Of a stretch of DNA of 64,000 nucleotides, positions 1 to 9,675 are shown one piece after another. Where the stretch lies: the NCBI GenBank assembly GCA_001790855.1, contig MGDH01000015.1, positions 21,011-85,010 on the forward strand, read 5' to 3'. The position numbers were made by a program, and so were the translations under genes. The notes under the pieces are model-generated. The model was not told the origin of the DNA. It saw only the letters and a program-made list of their open reading frames with translations, and did no database searches. Each line of letters starts with the position of its first letter. The stretch's first letter is position 1. This DNA comes from Candidatus Schekmanbacteria bacterium RIFCSPLOWO2_02_FULL_38_14 (GTDB lineage Bacteria > Schekmanbacteria > GWA2-38-11).

Positions 1-1
1 G

Positions 2-1108
<1,107 letters not shown>

Positions 1109-1145
1109 TAACAAAGATTAGAGCTAAAATTACTAAGCAAGTATA

Positions 1146-1195
1146 AAAGGGTTCAAGTATATTAAAAAATAATTTAATGCTTGAACCCTTTTATT
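1146..1195. terminator. Bidirectional rho-independent terminator between ahcY and trxA
   Basis: AAGGGTTCAAG and CTTGAACCCTT form the stem, extended by ATTAAA/TTTAAT with a small bulge. A-rich sequence lies on the left and TTTTATTTTATT on the right, so it can end both the rightward ahcY transcript and the leftward trxA transcript. Confidence 0.85.
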
Positions 1196-1229
1196 TTATT
1201 AATTGTTTTTCCAAGAATTTTTCATATTA

Positions 1230-1550
1230 TCAGGCTTTATCGATCATTGCCTTTATCTGGACTTTGCTTTGTGCACCAATGAGATGATCCACAACTGCAC
1301 CACCTTTAAAAAGCATAAGCGTGGGAATACTCATAACCTTATATTTGGAAGCAATAGAGGGATTATCATCAACATTTAACTTTCCAACCTTAACTTTACC
1401 TGAATATTCTTCAGAAATTTCCTCAACTACAGGTGCTACCATTCTACATGGTCCACACCAGGTAGCCCAAAAGTCAACCAGTACCGGAATATCCGATTTC
1501 AAAACCTCTTGTTCAAAGTTTTTTTCAGTAATTTCAATCTCTCTTCCCAT
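1230..1550 (-). CDS. trxA: Thioredoxin
   Basis: General protein-disulfide reductase of the cytoplasm, normally recycled by thioredoxin reductase. The 106-residue length is typical. The active site WCGPC is at residues 31-35 inside FWATWCGPCRMVAP, and the cis-proline is in MSIPT (Pro about 76). The buried Asp of the family is in LVDFWA. The start is set by an excellent ribosome-binding site, AAAGGAGG, six to seven bases before ATG. It runs convergent to ahcY and shares its terminator. No thioredoxin reductase gene is in the window. Confidence 0.97.
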   Translation of the reverse strand: MGREIEITEKNFEQEVLKSDIPVLVDFWATWCGPCRMVAPVVEEISEEYSGKVKVGKLNVDDNPSIASKYKVMSIPTLMLFKGGAVVDHLIGAQSKVQIKAMIDKA

Positions 1551-1614
1551 TTATCCTCCTTTATCAACAAACTATCCCGTAACAGAGATTTGAGGAATTC
1601 TTTTGATTGTAGAA

Positions 1615-2658
1615 TTAAGAAAATATTTTTTTATTCTCCTTAACCCATTCTACTAACTTTAATACGCCTTTTTTGGGTTCAATCTCTGGTTTCCAGCCAA
1701 GTTCCCTTCTTGCTTTAGAAATATCTGAAATATACACTTTTTGATCGCTTGGCCTCCAATCTCCAAATTCTAATAAACTTCTTTTTCCTGTGGTTTTTTC
1801 TAATATATCCAGAAGTTCTAAAAGTGAAAGGGTTTTGGTATATCCGCCACCAGTATTAAAAACCCCGCATTGAATATCACTTTTTAAAAACGCCTCATAT
1901 GCCCTGATAAGATCAGTTACAAACAAAACATCTCTGACCTGTTTCCCATCCCCATATATTCTGATTGGATTATTCATCATAGTAGCTATTGCAAACCACG
2001 AAACCCATCCCTGGTCTTCAACTCCAAACTGCCTTGTTCCGTATATGCATGACATTCTAAAAACACCAATTTTCAATTCATACTGGTGAGAGAAATCCTG
2101 CATATAGATATCACCGGTAAGTTTAGAACAGCCATATGGTGTATGCTCACAGAGGTCTATTGAAAAACTTTCAGGGATTCCAAATTTATACTTATCATCA
2201 AATCTGTATCTTGTCTTTTCTTCAAAAACTTTTATTTTATTAACATTGTGACCATAAACTTTGTTTGTAGAGCAATAAACTATTGATGGTCTTTTTTTTA
2301 ATCTTCTTGCTACTTCCAATACATTAAATGTACCCGCCGCATTTACAGAAAAATCAGGTTCAGGATTTACTACGGATGTTGTTACTGCTGTTTGGGCTGC
2401 TGCATGAATTATTATCTCAGCATCTGATGCAGCTCTTTTTAAACTTTCAAAACTCCTGACATCCCCTTTTACCAGTTTTATTTTTTTTAATGATTTTAAA
2501 TAATTCCAGTTAAACCTTGCATTTCTCTCATCTTTTCCAAGCAATTCAGCCCTTGAAAGATTATCAAAAACAACGACATCATAGCCGTTTTTTGAAAAAT
2601 ATTCTGCTGCATGACTTCCTATGAATCCCGCCCCTCCGGTAATTAAAATTTTACTCAT
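1615..2658 (-). CDS. NAD-dependent sugar-nucleotide epimerase/dehydratase (CDP-tyvelose 2-epimerase-like)
   Basis: Extended short-chain dehydrogenase acting on nucleotide sugars for surface polysaccharide. The Rossmann motif GGAGFIG is at residues 8-14. The catalytic residues are S130/T131 in YCSTNKVYG and the YxxxK pair Y175/K179 in TPYGCSK. STNKVYG, the segment FRMSCIYGTRQFG with DQGWVSWF, and GDGKQVRDVL resemble CDP-paratose/CDP-tyvelose 2-epimerases more than plain GalE. The substrate is an inference, because no tyvelose, abequose or other CDP-sugar pathway gene is nearby. Length (347 aa) is normal. A good sigma-70 promoter (2715-2743) lies about 50 bases upstream, so it is probably monocistronic. 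Confidence 0.85.
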   Translation of the reverse strand: MSKILITGGAGFIGSHAAEYFSKNGYDVVVFDNLSRAELLGKDERNARFNWNYLKSLKKIKLVKGDVRSFESLKRAASDAEIIIHAAAQTAVTTSVVNPEPDFSVNAAGTFNVLEVARRLKKRPSIVYCSTNKVYGHNVNKIKVFEEKTRYRFDDKYKFGIPESFSIDLCEHTPYGCSKLTGDIYMQDFSHQYELKIGVFRMSCIYGTRQFGVEDQGWVSWFAIATMMNNPIRIYGDGKQVRDVLFVTDLIRAYEAFLKSDIQCGVFNTGGGYTKTLSLLELLDILEKTTGKRSLLEFGDWRPSDQKVYISDISKARRELGWKPEIEPKKGVLKLVEWVKENKKIFS

Positions 2659-2714
2659 TATTATTTTATTACCTCAGATTAAAAATGTGAACTTGTTGCA
2701 GTAAAGATTTTTTT

Positions 2715-2743
2715 TCATAATAATTTTTTTGTATATATGTCAA
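2715..2743 (-). promoter_or_regulatory. Sigma-70 promoter for the epimerase gene
   Basis: Read on the minus strand: -35 TTGACA (2738-2743, perfect), a 17-base spacer, then -10 TTATGA (2715-2720). Expected start near 2708, giving a leader of about 50 bases before the ATG at 2658. Confidence 0.7.
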
Positions 2744-3026
2744 GCTATTTATAATTTGATGCTGCCTCCAATTTCACGCAAAAGAAACTGTAACATGATA
2801 CTTGGGAAGGAAAAAATAAACCCCTTCACCTTTCCTGAACACCTTCTCAATGGAGGCAACATTACTTTCTATGTTTCATTTTATAATTTACATTTTCTAA
2901 ATCTTAAAATTTAAACCTTCAACAAAACTATTCCTTTTCAATAGATTGATTTATAAGAACATTGCTTTTAGCTTTTTACAATTATTAATAACAACTCCTG
3001 CCTAAAACTAAAATATTTTTCTTTCC

Positions 3027-3055
3027 TTGACATTCTTAGATTAAATGACTTATCT
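3027..3055 (+). promoter_or_regulatory. Sigma-70 promoter for the radical SAM gene
   Basis: -35 TTGACA (3027-3032, perfect), 17-base spacer, -10 TTATCT (3050-3055). Expected start near 3062, about 60 bases before the ATG at 3122. Confidence 0.65.
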
Positions 3056-3121
3056 ATATCAAAATTTTATGCTAACCGTACAAGATAATAAGCATAAAAA
3101 TTATTTTAATCTATAAAATCT

Positions 3122-4201
3122 ATGGATACCAAGAAGTTAAAGGTTGACTTACAGTTTTATGGTGTGAAGATAGGTAACCTTCAGGAAAAAATAAGGGCTA
3201 CGGGGGCAGGACCTGCTTCAAATATAACTTTTTCAATCGAAGAAATTCCAATTAATGCCCCTGTAACAGAATTTCTGACTGAATCTTCACCTTATGAAAT
3301 AAAAAAAGACTCTGAAATCTTTAAACTTTTCAAATCAGATGAATATATTACTGATATCCTATTCCCAAAAACTCCTAATTTTTATAATCAGAAAACTGCA
3401 AAAGGAGTTCCCTATTACAAAATAGCCCTTTTTCACGGATGCAAATGCATTGCCACTACTGTTTTTCAGAAGTGTGATTTATGGAGAGAAGGCTTGCAAT
3501 GCAAATTCTGCGCAATTGAGTTCTCTTTAGAAAATAATAGTACTATCCCTGTTAAATTGCCTGAAGACCTTGCTGAAGTTGCATGGTATGCAAAAACTTA
3601 TGATGACATTAGTTTTTTTACACTAACAACTGGCTCTTCAAAAAATCCTGAAGGGCTTACCAAACATCTTTGCAATTGTATAAAAGCAATAAAAATAAAG
3701 TCAGGTATTCCTATTCACATACAGGTATCTCCAAATGGAAATATCAAAAGTATTAAGGACCTATACGATGCAGGGGCTGACACAATTGGAATCCACATAG
3801 AAAGTTTTGATAAGAAAGTAAGAAGCGAAATACTTCCCGGAAAAAACAGGATTGATATTGAAACCTACAAAATATTCTGGAAAGAAGCTGTAAATGTATT
3901 TGGAAGAAATCAGGTTAGCAGTTTCATAGTAACAGGAATCGGAGAAAGCACAGACTCAATTTTAGAAGGAAGCAAAATGCTTTGTGAAATGGGAGTCTAT
4001 CCTTATATTGTCCCACTTCATCCGGTTCCAAATACCCCTTTAAGTTTTAAAAGATCAATTGACCCTGATAAACTAACTGAGATATATGAAAGTGTCAGCA
4101 GACTATTAAAAGAAAACAATCTTTCATGGCAAAATTCTCTTGCAGGATGTGTTCGGTGCCGTTCATGCTCGGCACTACCAGAATTTGAAGATATTACCTG
4201 A
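3122..4201 (+). CDS. Radical SAM protein, MSMEG_0568-like
   Basis: A 359-residue protein whose body and Cys-rich tail resemble the MSMEG_0568 group of radical SAM proteins (tentative, by recall). The presumed [4Fe-4S] ligands are C118, C127 and C130, in KCDLWREGLQCKFCAIE. The spacing is Cx8CxxC rather than the canonical Cx3CxxC. Two further Cys (C107, C109) precede them in HGCKCIATT, and the C-terminus has CVRCRSC followed by SALPEFE, suggesting a second metal site. The middle (TGSSKNPEGL, IHIQVSPNG, GADTIGIHIESFD) fits a TIM-barrel radical enzyme. It opens a rightward series leading to MetH-activation, MetV and MetF genes, so a link to cobalamin or methyl metabolism is possible. Its reaction is unknown to me. 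Confidence 0.75.
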   Translation: MDTKKLKVDLQFYGVKIGNLQEKIRATGAGPASNITFSIEEIPINAPVTEFLTESSPYEIKKDSEIFKLFKSDEYITDILFPKTPNFYNQKTAKGVPYYKIALFHGCKCIATTVFQKCDLWREGLQCKFCAIEFSLENNSTIPVKLPEDLAEVAWYAKTYDDISFFTLTTGSSKNPEGLTKHLCNCIKAIKIKSGIPIHIQVSPNGNIKSIKDLYDAGADTIGIHIESFDKKVRSEILPGKNRIDIETYKIFWKEAVNVFGRNQVSSFIVTGIGESTDSILEGSKMLCEMGVYPYIVPLHPVPNTPLSFKRSIDPDKLTEIYESVSRLLKENNLSWQNSLAGCVRCRSCSALPEFEDIT

Positions 4202-4230
4202 TCTTATTAATTTCTCAATTTTTACTTATT

Positions 4231-4899
4231 TTACTCAACCACGTTGAGAATTCCGCTGAGAGTTGTAAAAGATCGACCTCTATATCTCTGCCGCATCCCT
4301 GTAATTTTAAATGACCATGTATACACACCAACTTCTTTCTCGATTGTCCCAAGTTCACTTTCAAAGCCACTAAAGAGTACAGCGAAATGGATAGAAAACA
4401 TCTTACCAGAGGCAGTAAAGGCATCAGTAGCAAACATTGTACCTGATACAGTGGTACCAGCAGAATCTGTACCGCTAAAAATAAAATCATTATCTACTAC
4501 TGATACTTTTATAAACTTCTTTCCCATTCTATCAACCTTTATTTTAATCCTGCCAGAGAGTTCTAATGACCTTTTGTCGTTTCCTGTCCCATTAATTGAA
4601 AATACTACCTTAGCTTCTTTAGTTTTAGGTATCTTTCCAAGCTTTGAATAGGAAAATGTAAAAGTTGGTCTTTCCCCTACTTTCTGGTTAAGTACTAAAC
4701 CACTAATCTCACCACCGCTTGGTTGGCTCAAATCAAGAACACTATTTTCCATCTTCAATTCCTTTAAAATGAATTCCTTATTCCTTTCTGAAGCATCTGT
4801 TTCAAGATTATAATATTTTGCAGAACTCATTGTTAGAAACAGCACACACAGGGGTGCTATAGCAAAAATACTCAATAGTACTAATCTCTTTTTCCTCAT
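4231..4899 (-). CDS. Hypothetical exported protein
   Basis: I do not recognise this 222-residue protein. The N-terminus is a signal peptide or membrane anchor: MRKKR, then a hydrophobic run to about residue 27 (LVLLSIFAIAPLCVLFL). The rest looks all-beta, with alternating hydrophobic strands, no Cys and no obvious catalytic motif, so a periplasmic or lipid-facing beta-sandwich is plausible. The ATG follows a good site, GAGGAG, with normal spacing. It is convergent with the radical SAM gene (30-base gap), so it is not part of that operon. Confidence 0.7.
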   Translation of the reverse strand: MRKKRLVLLSIFAIAPLCVLFLTMSSAKYYNLETDASERNKEFILKELKMENSVLDLSQPSGGEISGLVLNQKVGERPTFTFSYSKLGKIPKTKEAKVVFSINGTGNDKRSLELSGRIKIKVDRMGKKFIKVSVVDNDFIFSGTDSAGTTVSGTMFATDAFTASGKMFSIHFAVLFSGFESELGTIEKEVGVYTWSFKITGMRQRYRGRSFTTLSGILNVVE

Positions 4900-5055
4900 T
4901 TCAGCACTCCTCTAAAAATTGGGATACTCCTCGCATCAACTGCTTTGCAGAGCAGATACTGCTATTTCATTTTTAAAAAATGGATGTCCTTCTTGACAAA
5001 CCCATGGGATTCAAATAATTACACTTCATTAAATTTATAAGTCAATAATATTTTT

Positions 5056-5781
5056 ATGTATCCAAGTTTGTTAGCTATGAAAATCACTAAAATAAACCCT
5101 TATGGCCTCCAGCTCGTAACAGAAATACCTTTGACCATTAATAGAAGCGAAATCTATCGCCTCTCAGGAGTCAAGGGTGAAAACAAAAAACTCACGCCCA
5201 AGCTCGAAGAAATCATTGATGATAAAATTGCTCAGGCTCAACATCTGATAAATCCTAAAGCACTATATGTTATTAAAGATGTTGCAGAGGTAGAAGAAGA
5301 AAAAATTTCATTTCAAGATAAAAACTATCTCAATGTAAAATCTTTCAGAAAGTTTATATCCTCTATCAAAAAAATGGCTATTGCTCTTTGTACTCTTGGG
5401 AAATCCATAGATGAAGAGGTTACAATACTTAATGATAAAGGTTCTTATACAGAGGCACTAATCCTTGACGCGATTGGCTCAGTTGCTGTTGAAGATATTG
5501 CAAATAAGATTAACTTTCTCATTTGTGAAAAAGCTAATAAATTCGGATTACATACAAGCCAGCGCTTCAGCCCAGGATATGGAAACTTCGAACTTAGTGA
5601 GCAGGAAAATATTTTTAATATTATAAATGCTAAAAAAATAAATGTAAGTCTCACAAACTCTTTTATGATGGTTCCTAAAAAATCTGTTTCATTTTGTGTA
5701 TATTTGGGAAAATTGAAAGAGCACATACCTAAACAATGTACTATTTGCGGCTTAACCGACTGTCAGTTCAAAAGATATTAA
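5056..5781 (+). CDS. Stand-alone vitamin B12-dependent methionine synthase activation domain protein
   Basis: Corresponds to the C-terminal SAM-binding activation domain of cobalamin-dependent methionine synthase, which reductively remethylates oxidised cob(II)alamin. Diagnostic segments are GSYTEALILDAIGSVAVEDI and RFSPGYGNFELSEQ, the latter containing the SAM-binding RxxPGY. The C-terminal CTICGLTDCQFKR tail is typical of the free-standing versions in anaerobes. The catalytic modules of MetH are absent here, so a partner must lie elsewhere. A second in-frame ATG at 5077 is equally possible, since neither has a clear ribosome-binding site. A weak promoter-like TTGACA lies at 4993-4998. Confidence 0.88.
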   Translation: MYPSLLAMKITKINPYGLQLVTEIPLTINRSEIYRLSGVKGENKKLTPKLEEIIDDKIAQAQHLINPKALYVIKDVAEVEEEKISFQDKNYLNVKSFRKFISSIKKMAIALCTLGKSIDEEVTILNDKGSYTEALILDAIGSVAVEDIANKINFLICEKANKFGLHTSQRFSPGYGNFELSEQENIFNIINAKKINVSLTNSFMMVPKKSVSFCVYLGKLKEHIPKQCTICGLTDCQFKRY

Positions 5782-6097
5782 GCATTTAATTAACCAATCG
5801 AATCAGATTTGTATCAAACATTGGATTAATTCCAATACTATATTAAAAATTGACCTGTTATCTTCTTGATTTATATCTAAGATTTCTTATGATTCGCAAC
5901 CATTTCCCTTCAGGTATCCCATCAGGAGCGTAAAATACATAAAGAAATTATCCTGAAAAGTCTTTTTGCGTCTAACTTTTTCAATCTATAATATTTAAAT
6001 ACTACCGATTGGTGTAATCAGAGTAATTAATCTTTAACAGTAGACAGAAATCTCTTTTACCCTTTACTTTTAAAAAATTACTTTATATTAAAAAAGT
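5782..6097. other. Intergenic region, no gene seen
   Basis: 316 AT-rich bases between the activation-domain and PHP genes. I see no open frame of substance, tRNA, strong terminator hairpin or clear promoter. Confidence 0.5.
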
Positions 6098-6865
6098 ATG
6101 ATTGATATTCATTGTCATATAATACCTGAAATCGATGACGGACCTAATAGTATAGAAGAATCCCTTGCAATGGCAGATATTGCAGAAAACGATGGGATAA
6201 AAACTATAGTGGCAACCCCACATTTTCTTGAAGGGTTATATCAACCTACTTCATATTATATTCTAAACAAAATTAGAAACTTAAACAATTATCTTGCTAG
6301 CAACAACATAAACTTAAAAATAATTTCAGGTGCTGACCTTCATATTTCCCATGAAATTGTTGAGAGAATAAAATCAAATGAATTTCTTACCATAAATGGT
6401 ACAAGATACGTACTCATTGAACTACCATCACAATTTCTCCACGATAAAATAAAAGAACTTCTAAGAAAAATGATTAATAATTCTTTAATACCTATAATAA
6501 GTCATCCAGAAAGAAATTATCTTTTCCAACGCTCTCCAAATCTTCTCTATGACTATATAAAAGATGGTGCTTTAGCGCAAGTAACTGCCATGAGCATAAC
6601 AGGGGATTTCGGATATGAGGCAAAGAGAACAGCAAAAAAAATGATAATTAACCGCCTTGTTCAGATTATTGCCTCCGATGCTCATTCTAAGGAATCAAGG
6701 CCACCAATTCTTTCTAAAGCCCTTAATGCCGTCTCCAAAATACTTTCCCCTGATGAAGCCTATGATATGGTTCAAACAATACCAGAAGCTGTTATAAATG
6801 ACCATAAGGTTTATACTTCCCCCCCTGAAAAAGTTAAAAACCTTTTCTCTTTATTTGTACGTTAA
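6098..6865 (+). CDS. PHP-domain tyrosine-protein phosphatase (CpsB/CapC/YwqE type)
   Basis: Metal-dependent phosphatase of the polymerase-and-histidinol-phosphatase fold. Family members dephosphorylate the autokinase that controls capsule or exopolysaccharide export. Metal-ligand motifs are all visible: MIDIHCHIIPEIDDGP at the start, ATPHF about residue 43, GADLHIS, PIISHPERN and IIASDAHS. Length (255 aa) is typical. No Wzc-like kinase or Wza gene is in the window, so its partner is elsewhere or its substrate differs. It is separated from both neighbours by untranslated gaps, so it need not belong to the methyl-cycle cluster. Confidence 0.9.
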   Translation: MIDIHCHIIPEIDDGPNSIEESLAMADIAENDGIKTIVATPHFLEGLYQPTSYYILNKIRNLNNYLASNNINLKIISGADLHISHEIVERIKSNEFLTINGTRYVLIELPSQFLHDKIKELLRKMINNSLIPIISHPERNYLFQRSPNLLYDYIKDGALAQVTAMSITGDFGYEAKRTAKKMIINRLVQIIASDAHSKESRPPILSKALNAVSKILSPDEAYDMVQTIPEAVINDHKVYTSPPEKVKNLFSLFVR

Positions 6866-7024
6866 ATAGTTTAAACTATAAAATTGACTTATTGTCAATC
6901 AGGCCACAATTTGTGCATAAACAGCTTGAATTTACAAATAAAATAATCTATTCAGTTTTTAGTTGCAAAAAGCTGTTAAGTTGAAGTAATGTTGTTAAAA
7001 TTAAAATCTCAAGAAGGAGATTTG

Positions 7025-7693
7025 ATGATTGTTGGAGAAAGAAAGCCAATCAAAGAAATCCTTGAAATGATAGAAGGATATGAAAGAATTCTTATTGTCG
7101 GTTGTGGTACATGCGTAGCAGTGTGCTTTGCAGGAGGAGAAAAGCAGGTAAAAATTCTGGCTTCTGCTTTAAGAATATCAAGAAAACTTAATGGCAAGAA
7201 AATAACCATCGAAGAAATAACTGTAGAAAGGCAATGTGAAAAAGAATTTGTTAATGAGTTAAAAAAACTCATCTCCTCAAGTGACGTTATTATATCTCTT
7301 GCATGCGGAATTGGAGCTCAGACTTTAACCGAACTCTTTCCAGAAAAAATAACCTTTCCGGGATTAAACACAACATTTATAGGAGCGCCTGTTGAACATG
7401 GAATCTGGGCAGAAAGGTGCAGGTCATGCGGAGATTGTATTTTAGACTTAACCGGAGGTATTTGCCCGATTTCAAGATGTTCAAAAAGCCTTTTAAATGG
7501 TCCATGCGGCGGAAGTAAAAATAGTAAATGTGAAGTTAATCCAGATATTGATTGCGCATGGCAATTAATTTATAAGAGGTTAAAGCTTATTGGTAAAATT
7601 AATCTCATGACAGAAATAATTCCTCCAAAGAAAAGATCTGTAATTGATAATGGTATACCAAGAAAAATAATCAGAGAAGATATAATGATATAA
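7025..7693 (+). CDS. metV: MetV, zinc-binding partner of methylenetetrahydrofolate reductase
   Basis: This Cys-rich family (methylenetetrahydrofolate reductase C-terminal-domain protein) binds zinc and forms a complex with MetF in acetogens and other anaerobes. Cys motifs visible are VGCGTCVAVC near residues 25-34, ERCRSCGDC, GGICPISRC and NGPCGG with SKC, typical of the family. The start at 7025 is chosen because AAGGAG (7014-7019) sits five bases before it; an ATG at 6989 lacks such a site. metF begins 35 bases downstream, so the two are probably co-transcribed. Length from this start is 222 aa. Confidence 0.88.
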   Translation: MIVGERKPIKEILEMIEGYERILIVGCGTCVAVCFAGGEKQVKILASALRISRKLNGKKITIEEITVERQCEKEFVNELKKLISSSDVIISLACGIGAQTLTELFPEKITFPGLNTTFIGAPVEHGIWAERCRSCGDCILDLTGGICPISRCSKSLLNGPCGGSKNSKCEVNPDIDCAWQLIYKRLKLIGKINLMTEIIPPKKRSVIDNGIPRKIIREDIMI

Positions 7694-7728
7694 TTCCATA
7701 CATTATCTTAAATCTTATTTTCCATTTG

Positions 7729-8601
7729 ATGAGCTTAAAAAATCTTTTTGAAAAAGGGAAATTCGTTCTAACGGCTGAAGTGGAGCCACCAAAAGGAACT
7801 GATGTTTCAAAAATTTTTGAAATATCAGAATCTTTAAGAGGCAAAGTTGACGGATTAAACATTACCGACCAACAGAGCGCTGTAATGCGTCTTGGCTCAC
7901 TTGCGTCATGCCATCTTCTAATAGAAAAGGGATTTGAAGTCATCTTTCAGGTCACCTGTCGTGACAGGAATTGCATAGCCCTTCAATCAGACCTTTTGAG
8001 CGCCTCTGTACTTGGTATAGAGAATGTCCTTATTCTTACAGGTGACCACCCACAGTTAGGAGACCATCCTGATTCTAAACCAGTTTTCGACCTTGATTCT
8101 GTCCAGCTTCTTCAGATTGCAAAAACCCTTGAAGGAGGGCACGACTTCGTAGGAAACAAATTGATGAAAGAACCAAATTTTTTTTTAGGAGCAGCCATCA
8201 ATCCTGGGGCAGACCCGATAGAACCTGAAATTATCAAAGCTGAAAAAAAAGTAAAAGCAGGTGCCTCATTTTTTCAAACCCAAGCTATATACGACTCTGA
8301 AAAATTTAAACAATTCATTGAAAAAACAAAACACCTCAATGTCTTTATAATGGCAGGAATTGTTCTTTTGAAATCTGCTAAAATGGCTCGATATATGAAT
8401 GAAAAAATAGCTGGCGTATGTGTCTCTGATGATATCATTGAACGTATGGAAAAAGCAGATGATAAACGAAAGGAATGTATTGAAATTTCAGTATCCATAA
8501 TCAAAGGAATTCAAGACTTCTGCCACGGTATTCATTTCATGGCGCTTGGGTGGGAAGACCTAATACCTGAAATCATAAAAAGATTAAATCTTGGCAAATG
8601 A
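7729..8601 (+). CDS. metF: 5,10-methylenetetrahydrofolate reductase
   Basis: Reduces methylene-THF to methyl-THF, the methyl donor for methionine synthesis or for the methyl branch of the Wood-Ljungdahl pathway. Family features include the N-terminal EVEPPKGTD strand, the LILTGDHPQ segment and GAAINPGADP, then KVKAGASFFQTQAIYD near the flavin/folate pocket. At 290 aa it is the short, single-domain bacterial form. The preceding metV supplies the partner subunit typical of anaerobes using non-NADH electron carriers. ATG 7729 is preferred to the adjoining TTG. Its last codon and stop overlap the next gene by 4 bases (ATGA). Confidence 0.95.
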   Translation: MSLKNLFEKGKFVLTAEVEPPKGTDVSKIFEISESLRGKVDGLNITDQQSAVMRLGSLASCHLLIEKGFEVIFQVTCRDRNCIALQSDLLSASVLGIENVLILTGDHPQLGDHPDSKPVFDLDSVQLLQIAKTLEGGHDFVGNKLMKEPNFFLGAAINPGADPIEPEIIKAEKKVKAGASFFQTQAIYDSEKFKQFIEKTKHLNVFIMAGIVLLKSAKMARYMNEKIAGVCVSDDIIERMEKADDKRKECIEISVSIIKGIQDFCHGIHFMALGWEDLIPEIIKRLNLGK

Positions 8602-9587
8602 AAGAAGAAATTCTTTTAAAAACTGAAAATCTTAAAACCCACTTCATAACAAACAGTGGAACTATTAAGGCTGTTGATGGAGTCAATATTGAAGTTAAAA
8701 GAGGAGAGACATTAGGACTTGTAGGAGAATCAGGCTGTGGTAAAAGTGTTACAGCCCTTTCTATTCTACGATTAATTCCAAGCCCTCCAGGAAAAATTGT
8801 AAGCGGTAAGATTTATTTTGAAGGCAAAAACCTCTTAGAACTTGAAAATAAAGAAATGAGAAAAATCAGAGGAAATAAAATATCTATGGTCTTTCAGGAG
8901 CCGATGACTTCTCTAAATCCGGTCTTTACCATTGGAAATCAGATAGCAGAAGTAATCATACTACATCAAAAACTGAAAAAAAAAGATGCTTATCAAAAAA
9001 CTATTGAGATGTTAAAAAAAGTAGGTATTCCTTCTCCTGAACAACGTATCAAGGAATATCCTCATCAGATGAGTGGAGGAATGCGGCAGAGGGTTATGAT
9101 AGCCATGGCACTTTCCTGCAATCCTGAACTTCTCCTTGCAGATGAACCAACAACAGCTCTTGATGTTACAATTCAAGCCCAAATCCTTGAGCTAATAAGC
9201 AAACTTAAAAGCGATTTTGGGATGTCTGTTCTTTTAATCACTCATGACTTGGGTGTTGTTGCTGAAGTCTGCCAGAGTGTTGCTATCATGTATGCAGGAA
9301 GAATTGTGGAATATGCTGATGTTTATACAATATTCGAAAATCCGTTGCATCCCTATACCAGAGGACTATTAGTATCAGTTAAAAAAGAAGGTAATAATGG
9401 AAAAATAAGGGGAAGGCTTTCTACAATTCCAGGAACTGTTCCCAGTCCATTGGACTTGCCAAAGGGATGTAAATTTGCCCCTCGATGTCCGATTGCTGAG
9501 CCTGAGCATTTTGAAGAAGAACCACCCTTAGAAGAAATTAATCCAGGGCATCTTGTGGCATGTTTTAAGGCTAAGATAAAATTATAA
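8598..9587 (+). CDS. ABC transporter ATPase, OppD/DppD family
   Basis: ATP-binding subunit of a peptide or nickel importer. It has Walker A GESGCGKS, the Q-loop region MVFQEPMTSLNP, signature MSGGMRQRV, Walker B LLADEPTTALD and the switch His in LITHDLG. The C-terminal oligopeptide-transporter extension contains CKFAPRCP, the usual Cys-rich motif of OppD and DppD. Translation is coupled to metF by a 4-base overlap. No permease, OppF-like ATPase or binding protein follows; a strong terminator comes 38 bases after the stop. It is therefore an orphan ATPase or serves permeases encoded elsewhere. Confidence 0.93.
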   Translation: MKEEILLKTENLKTHFITNSGTIKAVDGVNIEVKRGETLGLVGESGCGKSVTALSILRLIPSPPGKIVSGKIYFEGKNLLELENKEMRKIRGNKISMVFQEPMTSLNPVFTIGNQIAEVIILHQKLKKKDAYQKTIEMLKKVGIPSPEQRIKEYPHQMSGGMRQRVMIAMALSCNPELLLADEPTTALDVTIQAQILELISKLKSDFGMSVLLITHDLGVVAEVCQSVAIMYAGRIVEYADVYTIFENPLHPYTRGLLVSVKKEGNNGKIRGRLSTIPGTVPSPLDLPKGCKFAPRCPIAEPEHFEEEPPLEEINPGHLVACFKAKIKL

Positions 9588-9624
9588 ATCTGCCAGCTTT
9601 TGTCCAGATTTAAAAAGAAATAAA

Positions 9625-9662
9625 AAAGGCATCCCGATAAATCGGGATGCCTTTAATTTTTG
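9625..9662. terminator. Strong bidirectional rho-independent terminator
   Basis: Perfect 14-base stem AAAGGCATCCCGAT / ATCGGGATGCCTTT with a two-base AA loop, a T-rich tail on the right and an A-rich one on the left. It separates the convergent OppD-like gene and the Ig-repeat gene. Confidence 0.92.
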
Positions 9663-9675
9663 CTTTTATTCCTAT

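Larger units (their letters stand above)
2659..3121. other. Divergent intergenic region with a long-range inverted repeat
   Basis: A 463-base gap between the epimerase (leftward) and radical SAM (rightward) genes. It holds a promoter for each. Between them TGCCTCCA (2763-2770) and TGGAGGCA (2851-2858) are exact inverted copies 80 bases apart. They could close a structured RNA or flank an operator. The interior matches no riboswitch, SRP RNA or 6S RNA that I recognise. No convincing coding frame is present. Confidence 0.4.

Noticed and set aside
2763-2858. SRP RNA, 6S RNA or a GEMM/SAM riboswitch
   Set aside because: None of the diagnostic conserved loops is present; only the closing inverted octamers are seen.
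2729-2914. 61-residue frame on the plus strand
   Set aside because: Low-complexity translation, spans the epimerase promoter and the inverted octamers, no ribosome-binding site and no recognisable motif.
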